A program made the position numbers and the translations under genes. A stretch of 64,000 nucleotides of DNA from Krasilnikovia cinnamomea. GTDB lineage: Bacteria; Actinomycetota; Actinomycetes; Mycobacteriales; Micromonosporaceae. Position 1 is the first letter of the stretch; each line of letters starts with the position of its first letter. Below, piece after piece: positions 25,118 to 34,610 of this stretch. The notes under the pieces are model-generated. The model did no database searches, was not told the DNA's origin, and saw only the letters and a program-made list of their open reading frames with translations. The stretch lies in assembly GCF_004217545.1 (NCBI RefSeq), contig NZ_SHKY01000001.1, forward strand, positions 5,146,001 to 5,210,000, read 5' to 3'.

Positions 25118-26017
25118 GTGCCGGACCACGATCTGCTCCGCGCCGCGCTGCGCGAGAACTGGCATCTCGTGCCAACCGCGATCACCAACCGTCGCGGCGG
25201 GATCCTCTCGCGGTCCTGGGACGTGACGGTCGGCCATGCGCGCTACGTCGCCCGCCTCGTACGGCCGGCCGAACGCCCGGCGCTCGAGGCCGGGCTGGCC
25301 GCCGCCGGGCGCCTGCGCGCCTGCGGCATCGCGGCGGGCGAATCGGTACGTACCCTCGGCGGCGCCCTCACCGTCGCCATCTCGGTCGGCGCGCTCGCGG
25401 TGCTGCGCCGCGTGCCGGGCCGCGCCCTGGCCGGGGCGGACCCGGTCGACCAGCAGTGGTGGGGCGACCGGCTGGGCGCCGTGCACCGCGCCCTGCAGGG
25501 GTACGTCCACCCGGGCCTGGGCCGGTGGAACCTGCTCGACGCCGACGCCGCCCACCTGTCCGGCGAGCCGTGGCTGCGGCTGGCGGTCACCGAGGCGGTG
25601 ACCGCCGCGACCCGCCTGACCGTGACCGACCGGCTCACGTACGGGGTGCTGCACCGCGACCCCGCGCCGGAGGAGTTCGTGGTCGATCCGGACACCGGCC
25701 GGGCCGGGGTGCTGGACGGCGGCGCGTCGGGCACCGGCCCGCTCGTCTACGACGTGGCCGCCGCGGTCGCGTACGCGGGTGGCACCGACGCGGCGGCCGA
25801 ACTGGTCGACGGCTACCTGGCGGCCGCCCCGGTGCACTCCGACGAGCTGGACGCGACCCTGCCGGTGCTGCTGCGCTTCCGCTGGGCGGCGCAGGCCGAC
25901 TGGTCGGCGCGCCGCCTGGCGGAGTGCGCGCAGGCGCCCGCGGCGGCGGAGTGCCGCGCCGGGGCGGGGGAGGCGCTGGACCGGGCCCGCGCCGCCCTGC
26001 GCACCCTGAGCGGCTAG
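25118..26017 (+). CDS. APH/choline-kinase-fold phosphotransferase
   Basis: A 299-residue protein of the aminoglycoside phosphotransferase/homoserine kinase II fold. The nucleotide-binding lobe is divergent (SWDVTVGHARYVARLV). The catalytic loop is YGVLHRDPAPEEFVVDP, so the Brenner HGDxxxxN motif is altered: Asp is kept and the Asn position is Glu. The metal aspartate follows in GVLDGGASGTGPLVYDVA. The HxDPAPE variant also occurs in other actinobacterial members, so it is not simply decay. Substrate unknown. GTG at 25118 has no convincing ribosome-binding site. Confidence 0.78.
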   Translation: MPDHDLLRAALRENWHLVPTAITNRRGGILSRSWDVTVGHARYVARLVRPAERPALEAGLAAAGRLRACGIAAGESVRTLGGALTVAISVGALAVLRRVPGRALAGADPVDQQWWGDRLGAVHRALQGYVHPGLGRWNLLDADAAHLSGEPWLRLAVTEAVTAATRLTVTDRLTYGVLHRDPAPEEFVVDPDTGRAGVLDGGASGTGPLVYDVAAAVAYAGGTDAAAELVDGYLAAAPVHSDELDATLPVLLRFRWAAQADWSARRLAECAQAPAAAECRAGAGEALDRARAALRTLSG

Positions 26018-26019
26018 GC

Positions 26020-26135
26020 CGCGACCGACGGCGCCCCCTGGCGGGTGGGCGCGGACCGACGGCGCCCCCTGGCGGGTGGGCGCGGATCGGCGGCGCCCCC
26101 TGGCGGGTGGGCGCGGATCGGCGGCGCACCCGGGG
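26020..26135. repeat. 31-bp tandem repeat
   Basis: Three to three and a half direct copies of GCGGACCGACGGCGCCCCCT followed by GGCGGGTGGGC. Copies begin near 26021, 26051, 26082 and 26113 (the last partial), starting three bases after the phosphotransferase stop. It lies wholly between that gene and the RNase AS gene. Confidence 0.9.
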
Positions 26136-26190
26136 CGCTTGACGGCCCTGCGTGCCGCGGGGTGGCGCGCGTGGGCGAGGATGGACCGCG

Positions 26191-26679
26191 ATGGTCTACC
26201 GCTATTTCTACGACTGTGAGTTCATCGAGGACGGCCGCGTGGTCGACCTCGTGTCGATCGGCGTCGTCGACGAGTTCGGCCGCGAGTTCTACGCGGTGTC
26301 CACGGAGTTCGACGACTCCCGGGCGGTGCCCTGGGTGCGCCGCAACGTCCTCGACAAGCTGCCCTCGCCCGCCGACCCCGCGTGGCGCTCCCGCGAGCGC
26401 ATCCGCGACGACCTGCACGCGTTCCTGACCGAGCCGATCCAGGGCCGGGACGAGCAGCTGGAGCTGTGGGCCTGGTTCGCGGCGTACGACCACGTGGCGC
26501 TGGCCCAGTTGTGGGGGGCGATGCCCGCCCTGCCGCGGGAGATTCCCCGCTTCACCAAGGACCTGCGCCAGCGCTGGGACGAGGTGGGCCGCCCGACGCT
26601 GCCGGGCGCCACCGGCCGGCACGACGCGCTCGTCGACGCGCGGCACAACCTGGCCCGCTGGCGGGCCATGGGCGGCTGA
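26191..26679 (+). CDS. RNase AS (polyadenylate-specific 3'-exoribonuclease)
   Basis: A 162-residue DEDDh-type exoribonuclease. The four acidic residues are visible in YFYDCEFIEDG (Asp and Glu), the segment AWFAAYDHVALAQLWG (Asp) and TGRHDALVDARHN (His and Asp). Size and motifs match M. tuberculosis Rv2179c, shown to degrade adenylate-rich RNA. ATG at 26191 is chosen because the conserved YRYFYDCEFI starts right after it; upstream codons are not conserved-looking. It is only 13 kb from a PASTA kinase and the Rv2175c-type gene, the same set of neighbours as in M. tuberculosis. Confidence 0.9.
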   Translation: MVYRYFYDCEFIEDGRVVDLVSIGVVDEFGREFYAVSTEFDDSRAVPWVRRNVLDKLPSPADPAWRSRERIRDDLHAFLTEPIQGRDEQLELWAWFAAYDHVALAQLWGAMPALPREIPRFTKDLRQRWDEVGRPTLPGATGRHDALVDARHNLARWRAMGG

Positions 26680-26763
26680 TCAGCCGGGTACGCCCCGGGT
26701 GGGCGGTTTCGCGCCATCTCCATCGCGCGGCGTAGCCGAACTGTCAGACTGTAGCGGGGCGCT

Positions 26764-26793
26764 TTGGCCGGGTGAGCCCCCGGCGACTACAGT
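26764..26793 (+). promoter_or_regulatory. Putative pfkA promoter
   Basis: TTGGCC (26764-26769), an 18-base spacer and TACAGT (26788-26793), giving a message leader of about 100 bases before the phosphofructokinase ATG at 26901. The 221-base gap upstream of that ATG holds nothing else recognisable. Confidence 0.4.
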
Positions 26794-26900
26794 GCGTTTC
26801 TGCGGCCCGCCCCGGGCCGGCAACGCTGCCGACGGCTCCCTGGGGCTCGCTTGGGCTATCTACATCTCGCGACCGACCCAATTTGGGAGGACGAGTCATC

Positions 26901-27929
26901 ATGCGCATCGGCGTGCTCACCGGCGGCGGCGACTGCCCCGGTCTCAACGCGGTAATCCGGGCAGTGGTCCGAAAGGGCGTCGCCGTTTACGGCCACGAGT
27001 TCGTGGGCTTCCGGGACGGCTGGAGGGGCCCGCTGGAGGGCGTCACGAAGCCGCTCGGCATCGCCGAGGTACGCGGCATCCTGCCGCGCGGCGGCACCAT
27101 CCTGGGCTCGTCCCGGACCAACCCGTTCAAGATCGAGAACGGTGTGGAGCGGATCAAGGCCAACCTGGCCGAGCAGGGCGTCGACGCGCTCGTCGCGATC
27201 GGCGGCGAGGACACCCTCGGCGTGGCCACCAAGCTCACCGACCTCGGCGTCAACGTGGTCGGCGTACCCAAGACGATCGACAACGACCTCAACGCCACGG
27301 ACTACACGTTCGGCTTCGACACCGCGGTGAACATCGCGATGGAGGCCATCGACCGGCTGCACACCACCGCCGAGTCGCACCACCGCACGCTGGTCGTCGA
27401 GGTCATGGGCCGCCACGCGGGCTGGATCGCCCTGCACGCGGGCCTGGCCGGTGGCGCCAACGTCATCCTGCTGCCGGAGCGCGAGTTCGACGTGGAGCAG
27501 GTCGCCACGTACGTGACCAAGCGTTTCCAGGTCGAGTACGCCCCCATCGTGGTGGTGGCCGAGGGCGCGCAGCCCCTCGAGGGCCAGATGATCCTGCACA
27601 ACCAGGAGCTGGACGCGTTCGGGCACGTCCGCCTCGGCGGCATCGGCCAGTGGCTGGCCCAGCAGCTGGAGGAGAAGACCGGCAAGGAGGCCCGCACCGT
27701 CGTGCTCGGCCACATCCAGCGCGGTGGCACCCCGACCGCGTTCGACCGGGTGCTGGCGACCCGCTTCGGCCTGCAGGCCATCGACGCGGTGCACGAGGGC
27801 GACTTCGGCAAGATGATGGCGCTGCGTGGCACGGACATCGTGCGGGTGCCGCTGGCCGAGGGCACCGGCGAGCTCAAGACCGTACCGATCGAGCGGTACG
27901 ACGAGGCCGAAGTCTTCTTCGGTAGCTGA
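26901..27929 (+). CDS. pfkA: 6-phosphofructokinase with PPi-type active-site residues
   Basis: A 342-residue PfkA-family enzyme phosphorylating fructose 6-phosphate. The phosphoryl-donor site starts GVLTGGGDCPGLN; the catalytic loop is PKTIDNDL; substrate contacts are in VMGRHAGWIA and GHIQRGGTPTAFDR. At the two positions that track donor choice it has Asp104 (GGEDT) and Lys124 (PKTID), the pair typical of pyrophosphate-dependent enzymes, whereas classical ATP enzymes have Gly at both. Some actinobacterial homologues with similar sequence have been assayed as ATP-dependent, so the donor remains open. ATG at 26901 follows GGGAGG. A hairpin follows the gene. Confidence 0.92.
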   Translation: MRIGVLTGGGDCPGLNAVIRAVVRKGVAVYGHEFVGFRDGWRGPLEGVTKPLGIAEVRGILPRGGTILGSSRTNPFKIENGVERIKANLAEQGVDALVAIGGEDTLGVATKLTDLGVNVVGVPKTIDNDLNATDYTFGFDTAVNIAMEAIDRLHTTAESHHRTLVVEVMGRHAGWIALHAGLAGGANVILLPEREFDVEQVATYVTKRFQVEYAPIVVVAEGAQPLEGQMILHNQELDAFGHVRLGGIGQWLAQQLEEKTGKEARTVVLGHIQRGGTPTAFDRVLATRFGLQAIDAVHEGDFGKMMALRGTDIVRVPLAEGTGELKTVPIERYDEAEVFFGS

Positions 27930-27941
27930 GCAGTCGTTCGA

Positions 27942-27968
27942 GGAGGGCGGGCCGCGGGCCCGCCCTCC
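27942..27968 (+). terminator. Hairpin after pfkA
   Basis: Perfect 12-bp stem GGAGGGCGGGCC / GGCCCGCCCTCC with loop GCG, 12 bases after the pfkA stop and without a T-tract. It separates pfkA from proC, whose ribosome-binding site starts about seven bases later. Confidence 0.65.
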
Positions 27969-27986
27969 GAGCGTTACGGAGGACGC

Positions 27987-28793
27987 ATGCACACCATCGC
28001 CGTGATCGGCGCGGGCAAGATCGGCGAGCTGGTGCTGTCCGGCCTGCTGCGCTCCGGCTGGCCGGTCGAGAAGCTCCTGGTCACCGCGCGCCGCCCGGAG
28101 CGCGCCAAGGAGTTGACCGAACGGTACGGGATCCGGGTGGTGGACAACCTCGCCGCCGTCAGCGAGGCCGACGTGCTGGCCGTCGCGGTCAAGCCGCAGG
28201 ACGCGGGCGCGCTGCTGGACGAGATCGGCACGAAGATCCCCACGGACAAGCTGATCGTGTCGCTGTGCGCGGGGCTGCCCACGTCGTTCTTCACGCTGCG
28301 GCTGCCCGAGGGCACCCCGGTGGTGCGGGTCATGACGAACACCCCGGCGCTGGTCGACGAGGCGATGACCGCGATCTCGGCCGGGCCGCACGCGACCGGT
28401 GCGCATCTGGCCATCGTGGAGGAGATGTTCACCCCGCTGGGCGCGACCATCCGGGTGCCGGAGTCGCAGCAGGACGCGGTGACCGCGCTGTCGGGCTCCG
28501 GGCCCGCGTACTTCTATCTGCTGGTCGAGGCGATGATCGACGCGGGCATCCTGCTCGGACTGCCGCGCCAGGTGGCGCACGAGCTGATCGTGCAGACCGC
28601 GATCGGGTCGGCCGTCATGCTGCGCGACTCCGGCGAGCACCCGGTGAAGCTGCGCGAGCAGGTCACCTCGCCCGCGGGCACGACCATCTCGGCGATCCGC
28701 GAGCTGGAGAACCATGGGGTACGCGCCGCCCTGCTGTCCGCCCTGGAAGCGGCCCGCGACCGGGCCCGGGAGATAGCGTCCCAGAGCGGCTAG
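27987..28793 (+). CDS. proC: Pyrroline-5-carboxylate reductase
   Basis: A 268-residue NAD(P)H-dependent reductase performing the last step of proline synthesis. The Rossmann motif is IAVIGAGKIGELVLSGLL (residues 3-20) and the cofactor ribose/phosphate region VTARRPERAKEL. The C-terminal dimerisation and active-site signature is GSGPAYFYLLVEAMIDAG followed by VTSPAGTTISAIRELE. ATG at 27987 has a clear GGAGG. Its stop shares bases with the stop of the convergent DUF429 gene. Confidence 0.95.
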   Translation: MHTIAVIGAGKIGELVLSGLLRSGWPVEKLLVTARRPERAKELTERYGIRVVDNLAAVSEADVLAVAVKPQDAGALLDEIGTKIPTDKLIVSLCAGLPTSFFTLRLPEGTPVVRVMTNTPALVDEAMTAISAGPHATGAHLAIVEEMFTPLGATIRVPESQQDAVTALSGSGPAYFYLLVEAMIDAGILLGLPRQVAHELIVQTAIGSAVMLRDSGEHPVKLREQVTSPAGTTISAIRELENHGVRAALLSALEAARDRAREIASQSG

Positions 28794-29467
28794 TACCAGA
28801 TGGCGATCTTGGCGCCGTCGGTCTCCTCGGGTGGGTCGGGGTGGCTGTGGGCGGCGCCGGTGGCCATGCGGTGGGCGGTCCAGGCCACGGCGGCCGCGTC
28901 GAGGATGTCGTCGGGCGGGGCCTGCCCGGCCGGGCCGAGGTTGTCCGGCAGCACGATGCCCTGCTTGGCCAGCAGCTCGCGGCGCTGGGCCTGACCGGTC
29001 CAGGTCTTCTTGGCGTACTGCAGCGGGGCGTCGGCCATGGTCCGGAAGGACACCTCGGGGTGCGCCTCGAACAGCAGCCCGGGGTGGCGCTCCCAGATGG
29101 CGTTGGCCTCCAGCAGCTTGGGGCGCAGCGCCCACGACTGGCGGCTGATGCCGGTGCCGGTGAGCTGCTTGCAGACCCGGTTGGCGGCGGCGAAGTCGGG
29201 CTCCTGCCACACCGGGCGCGGCGGCACCCGGAAGACGCTGCTGCGCCGGGGCCCGAGCTGGTCGGCGGCCACGGCGTCGGCGGCCCGCCAGCGGTCCGGC
29301 AGCATGCCCAGCGGTACGTCGACGCCGATCACCGCGGCGCCGGAGCTGCCCGCCACGATCTCGTACAGCGTCGAGGCCAGCATGGCGCGGCCGAACGCGC
29401 CGTCGCGCAGTTCGACGCCGACCCAGCCGAGGGCGTACGCGTCGACGCCGATCACGTGGATGGTCAT
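28790..29467 (-). CDS. DUF429 family protein
   Basis: A 225-residue RNase H-fold-like protein of unknown function. Typical features are the N-terminal strand IHVIGVDAYALGWVGVEL, the second acidic strand AVIGVDVPLGML, FEAHPEVSFRTMA, and the helix PPDDILDAAAVAWTAHRM. The three acidic positions (GVD, GVD, DILDA) could form a metal site as in RNase H-like nucleases, but no activity is known for this family. ATG at 29467 is taken as start since the conserved fold begins there. It ends on the same CTAG tetramer as proC. Confidence 0.82.
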   Translation of the reverse strand: MTIHVIGVDAYALGWVGVELRDGAFGRAMLASTLYEIVAGSSGAAVIGVDVPLGMLPDRWRAADAVAADQLGPRRSSVFRVPPRPVWQEPDFAAANRVCKQLTGTGISRQSWALRPKLLEANAIWERHPGLLFEAHPEVSFRTMADAPLQYAKKTWTGQAQRRELLAKQGIVLPDNLGPAGQAPPDDILDAAAVAWTAHRMATGAAHSHPDPPEETDGAKIAIWY

Positions 29468-29621
29468 CGGTAGCGGTCCACATCGGCCGCTGTGGCGATG
29501 GCTCCGGTGACGACGTCGAAGTTGGTCATGAGCGCAGACTACGCGCCGTGGTGGATCGCTGGCACGCCGTCGCGCCGACTCCCGGAAAGTTATGGAGCCG
29601 GTTAATCCCCGGGTCACATCT

Positions 29622-29650
29622 TGACGCATGTTCATCGATGTGACTACGGT
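29622..29650 (+). promoter_or_regulatory. Chitinase promoter
   Basis: TTGACG (29622-29627), exactly 17 bases, TACGGT (29645-29650). Transcription would begin near 29657, giving a leader of about 41 bases. This is the best consensus-like promoter seen in the window. Confidence 0.65.
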
Positions 29651-29666
29651 CTCTTCACATCCTTTT

Positions 29667-29677
29667 GGAAAGTTTCC
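29667..29677 (+). promoter_or_regulatory. Palindromic GGAAAGTTTCC operator candidate in the chitinase leader
   Basis: GGAAA-G-TTTCC lies at about +10 to +20 of the predicted message, between the promoter and the ribosome-binding site. A related half-site GGAAAGTTA occurs upstream at 29585-29593. The position suits repression by a sugar- or chitin-responsive regulator. Confidence 0.45.
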
Positions 29678-29697
29678 TAATTGTTTCTGGAGACGCC

Positions 29698-31161
<1,464 letters not shown>

Positions 31162-31162
31162 G

Positions 31163-31193
31163 CCGATCCTTCAAGAAGCCGATCCGTCAAGAA
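31163..31193. repeat. Short direct repeat after the chitinase stop
   Basis: GCCGATCCTTCAAGAA and GCCGATCCGTCAAGAA, adjacent copies of a 16-base unit with one mismatch, lie between the chitinase stop and its terminator. No function is evident. Confidence 0.7.
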
Positions 31194-31208
31194 ACAGTCC
31201 TAGAAAGT

Positions 31209-31240
31209 GGGGCGCCGGGAACCTCCCGGCGCCCCGTTTT
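31209..31240 (+). terminator. Rho-independent terminator after chitinase
   Basis: Perfect 12-bp G+C stem (arms 31209-31220 and 31224-31235, loop ACC) followed directly by GTTTT. It also insulates the DAHP synthase gene starting at 31264. Confidence 0.9.
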
Positions 31241-31263
31241 CCTGCCCGCCGTACGCTGCTGAC

Positions 31264-32670
31264 ATGCGCCGCGAGTGGCACCAGCTCAGTCATCCGGGGG
31301 TGGGCAACCCGGCCCTCCAGACGTCCCGCCCGTCCACCGACTCCGCCGAGGACGAGGCCCTCGGCCTCGACCGGTGGCGCGAGCTGCCCCGGGTCCAGAT
31401 GCCGCCGTGGCCGGACTCCGGCGAGGTCGCCGAGGTCTGCCAGGTCCTCGACAACGTGCCCTCGATCGTCGCGCCGTACGAGGTCGACCAGCTGCGCGCC
31501 AAGCTCGCCGACGTGTGCGAGGGCCGGGCGTTCCTGCTGCAGGGCGGCGACTGCGCCGAGACGTTCGCCGACAACACCGAGAGCCACCTGCTGGCCAACG
31601 CCCGCACCCTGCTGCAGATGGCGGTGGTGCTCACGTACGGGGCGTCGATGCCCGTGGTCAAGGTGGCCCGGGTCGCCGGGCAGTACACCAAGCCGCGCTC
31701 CGCGCCCACCGACGCGCTCGGGCTGCCCGCGTACCGGGGCGATCTGATCAACTCGCTGGACGCCTCCGAGCAGGCCCGGGTCGCCGACCCGCAGCGCATG
31801 ATCCGCGCATACGCGAACTCGGCGGCGGCCATGAACATGCTCCGGGCGTATCTGTCCGGCGGCCTGGCCGACCTGCACGGCCTGCACGACTGGAACAAGG
31901 ACTTCGTGCGCGCCTCCCCGGCGGGCGAACGCTACGAGGCGATCGCCCGCGAGATCGACCGGGCCCTGGACTTCATCCGGGCCTGCGGCATGACCGAGAA
32001 CGAGGCGCTGCGTACGGTCAGCCTGTACTGCTCCCACGAGGCGCTGGCGCTGGAGTACGACCGCGCCCTGACCCGGGTCTCCGGCGGCCGCGCGTACGGA
32101 CTGAGCGGGCATTTCCTGTGGGTGGGGGAGCGGACCCGCCAGCTCGACCACGCCCACATCGACTTCGTCAGCCGCATCGCCAACCCGATCGGCGTCAAGC
32201 TGGGCCCCGGCACGTCCCCGGAGACGGCGATCGAGCTGTGCGAGAAGCTCAACCCGGACAACGTGCCCGGCCGCCTCACCCTGATCAGCCGGATGGGCAA
32301 CGGCAAGGTCCGCGACGCGCTGCCCCCGATCGTTGAGAAGGTCACCTCCACCGGCGCCAAGGTGGTGTGGCAGTGCGACCCCATGCACGGCAACACCCAC
32401 GAGTCCAGCAACGGCTACAAGACCCGCCACTTCGACCGGATCGTCGATGAGGTGCTCGGCTACTTCGAGGTGCACCGCGGGCTGGGCACCCACCCGGGCG
32501 GCATCCACGTCGAACTGACCGGTGAGGACGTCACCGAATGCCTCGGCGGCGCGCAGGGCATCGAGGACCTGGACCTGCCGGACCGGTACGAGACCGCCTG
32601 CGACCCCCGGCTCAACACCCAGCAGTCGCTGGAACTGGCGTTCCTGGTCGCGGAGATGCTGCGTGGTTGA
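31264..32670 (+). CDS. aroG: Class II 3-deoxy-7-phosphoheptulonate synthase
   Basis: A 468-residue plant/actinobacterial-type DAHP synthase joining phosphoenolpyruvate and erythrose 4-phosphate at the entry to the shikimate pathway. Class II signatures are present: LLQGGDCAETFADN, VVKVARVAGQYTKPRS, YCSHEALALEYDRALTR, HFLWVGERTRQLDHAH, VKLGPGTSP, WQCDPMHGNT and GGIHVELTGEDVTECLGG. These include the metal ligands Cys, His, Glu and Asp. The ATG at 31264 matches the start of conserved sequence (WHQLSHPGVGNPALQ). It corresponds to M. tuberculosis Rv2178c. Confidence 0.96.
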   Translation: MRREWHQLSHPGVGNPALQTSRPSTDSAEDEALGLDRWRELPRVQMPPWPDSGEVAEVCQVLDNVPSIVAPYEVDQLRAKLADVCEGRAFLLQGGDCAETFADNTESHLLANARTLLQMAVVLTYGASMPVVKVARVAGQYTKPRSAPTDALGLPAYRGDLINSLDASEQARVADPQRMIRAYANSAAAMNMLRAYLSGGLADLHGLHDWNKDFVRASPAGERYEAIAREIDRALDFIRACGMTENEALRTVSLYCSHEALALEYDRALTRVSGGRAYGLSGHFLWVGERTRQLDHAHIDFVSRIANPIGVKLGPGTSPETAIELCEKLNPDNVPGRLTLISRMGNGKVRDALPPIVEKVTSTGAKVVWQCDPMHGNTHESSNGYKTRHFDRIVDEVLGYFEVHRGLGTHPGGIHVELTGEDVTECLGGAQGIEDLDLPDRYETACDPRLNTQQSLELAFLVAEMLRG

Positions 32671-33721
32671 GCTGCCGCGCACCACGGTGGGCGGTCCGGT
32701 CGTGGACCTGCGCTCCGACACGGTCACCCGGCCGACGCCCGCGATGCGCGCGGCGATGGCGGCCGCCGAGGTCGGTGACGACGTCTTCGGTGACGACCCC
32801 ACGGTCATCGCGCTCGAAGCCGAGGTCGCGGCGCTGTTCGGGCACGAGGCGGCGCTGTTCGCGCCGTCCGGCACGATGACCAACCAGATCGCGCTGCAAC
32901 TGGTCGTGCCGCGCGGCGGGGAACTGCTGACCGGCGCGGACGGGCACGTCGTCACGTACGAGCTGGGCGGGGCCGCGACGCTCGGCGGCATCTCCACCCG
33001 TACCTGGCCCGCCGTCGGCGCCGACCTGGACGTCGCGCGGATCGCCGACATGATCCGGCCCGCGGGTTTCCCGTCGCTGCCGACCTCGGCCATCGCGATC
33101 GAGCAGACCCACAACCTCGGCGGCGGGGGCGTGACCAGCCTGGACGCTTTGCGGGCGCTACGCGCCGCCGCGGACGACGCCGGGATCGCCCTGCACTGCG
33201 ACGGCGCCCGGATCTGGCACGCGCACGTCGCGGACGGGGTGCCCCTCGACGCGTACGGATCCCTGTTCGACACGCTGTCGGTCTGCCTGTCCAAGGGCCT
33301 GGGGGCGCCGGTCGGCTCCCTGGTCGTCGGCAGCGCCGAACGGATCGCGCGGGCCCGGGCCATCCGCAAGCGGATGGGTGGCGGTATGCGCCAGGTCGGC
33401 ATCCTCGCCGCCGCCGGTCTGCACGCGCTGCGTCACCACCTGACCCGGCTGGCCGAGGACCACGCCCGGGCGCGGCGGCTGGCCGAGGCGTTGGCGCCGT
33501 CCGGGGTGGTGGACCCGGCGGCCGTGCGTACCAATCTGGTCCCGCTGGATCTCAGCGACGCCGCGCTGGACGCGCCCGCGCTGGCCGCCGCGGCGGCCGA
33601 GCGGGGCGTGCTGCTGGCGGCGATGCTGCCGCGCAGGGCCCGGCTGGTCACCCACCTCGACGTCGACGACGCCGCCCTCGACCGCGCCATCGACGTGCTG
33701 ACGGCTCTGCTGCGCCGGTAA
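32663..33721 (+). CDS. Low-specificity L-threonine aldolase family protein
   Basis: A 352-residue PLP enzyme of the beta-eliminating lyase/threonine aldolase group, cleaving threonine or allo-threonine to glycine and acetaldehyde. Motifs are DLRSDTVTRPTPAMRAAM (substrate carboxylate site), FGDDPTV, LFAPSGTMTNQIAL (PLP phosphate), LHCDGARIWH (PLP Asp) and the Schiff-base lysine in CLSKGLGAPVGS. The GTG start at 32663 lies eight bases inside the DAHP synthase gene, so the two are likely co-translated. A slightly later GTG in the same frame cannot be excluded. Confidence 0.9.
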   Translation: MVELPRTTVGGPVVDLRSDTVTRPTPAMRAAMAAAEVGDDVFGDDPTVIALEAEVAALFGHEAALFAPSGTMTNQIALQLVVPRGGELLTGADGHVVTYELGGAATLGGISTRTWPAVGADLDVARIADMIRPAGFPSLPTSAIAIEQTHNLGGGGVTSLDALRALRAAADDAGIALHCDGARIWHAHVADGVPLDAYGSLFDTLSVCLSKGLGAPVGSLVVGSAERIARARAIRKRMGGGMRQVGILAAAGLHALRHHLTRLAEDHARARRLAEALAPSGVVDPAAVRTNLVPLDLSDAALDAPALAAAAAERGVLLAAMLPRRARLVTHLDVDDAALDRAIDVLTALLRR

Positions 33722-33740
33722 CGCTCCGGACCCGGACTCC

Positions 33741-34610
33741 TCAAGATCCGGCGGGTGGGCGCAGGTCTTTGAGCAGGGCGATGTCGGCGGCGTGGCCGGC
33801 GTGGCCTTCGGTCGGGGTCTCCACGACCACGGGTACGCCCGCGACCGCCGGGTGGGCCAGCAGTTCCGCGAACGCGGCCGCGCCGATGCGGCCCCGCCCG
33901 ATGGTCTCGTGCCGGTCCCGGGTCGAGCCGCAGCCGTCCTTGGAGTCGTTGGCGTGCACGAGCTGCAGCCGCCCTGGCCCGACCGTGGCGACCAGCTCGT
34001 CCAGCGTGGCGGTCATCCCGCCCGGGGTGGCCAGGTCGTGCCCGGCCGCCCAGGCGTGGCAGGTGTCGAAGCACACGCCCAGCCCCGGATGGCCCTCCAC
34101 CGCCGCCAGGTACGGCGCGAGATCGCTCATCTTCGACGCGAGGCTGCGCCCGCCCCCGGCGCTGGGCTCCACCAGCAGCCGGGGCAGCCCCTCGGCCACG
34201 GCCCGGTCGAGCAGCGGCAGCAGGGCCTCGCGGACCTGGTGCAGGGCCTTGTCGTCGTGCGCGGGATCGACCGAGCTGCCCGCGTGGAAGACCACCGCGG
34301 TGGCGCCGATCGCCGCGCCGCGCAGCAGTGCGTGCTCCAGGGTCTGCACCGAGCGCTGCACGGTCAGCTCGGTGGGCGAGCCCAGATTCACCAGCAGCGA
34401 GGCGTGGATGTACGCGGGCAGCCCCCGCTCGCCGCAGCCGTCGCGGAACAGCGCGTCCTGCGCCGGGTCGCCGGGCGGCAGCGCCCAGCCCCGGGAGTTG
34501 GACACGTAGACCTGGACCACCTCGGAGGCGGCCGCGTCGGCGTACGGCAGGGCGGCCCTGGCCAGGCCGCCCGAGGACTTGGTGTGCGAACCGATCCTGC
34601 TCAGAAGCAC
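33741..34610 (-). CDS. nfo: Deoxyribonuclease IV (AP endonuclease)
   Basis: A 289-residue TIM-barrel apurinic/apyrimidinic endonuclease that nicks DNA 5' of abasic sites. The trinuclear zinc ligands are recognisable: VVFHAGSS, LLVEPSAGGG (Glu), VCFDTCHAWAAGHD (Asp and His), LVHANDSK, TRDRHETIGRG (Asp and His) and VVVETPTEG (Glu). GTG at 34610 overlaps the stop of the upstream kinase gene by ten bases, so repair enzyme and kinase share a message. Conserved sequence RIGSHTKSSGGL follows the start immediately. Confidence 0.92.
   Translation of the reverse strand: MLLSRIGSHTKSSGGLARAALPYADAAASEVVQVYVSNSRGWALPPGDPAQDALFRDGCGERGLPAYIHASLLVNLGSPTELTVQRSVQTLEHALLRGAAIGATAVVFHAGSSVDPAHDDKALHQVREALLPLLDRAVAEGLPRLLVEPSAGGGRSLASKMSDLAPYLAAVEGHPGLGVCFDTCHAWAAGHDLATPGGMTATLDELVATVGPGRLQLVHANDSKDGCGSTRDRHETIGRGRIGAAAFAELLAHPAVAGVPVVVETPTEGHAGHAADIALLKDLRPPAGS

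Noticed and set aside
26856..29483. 875-codon minus-strand open frame
   Set aside because: It covers the antisense of pfkA and proC, both unmistakable, and joins them only because stop codons are rare; its translation is Arg/Gly/His-rich noise.
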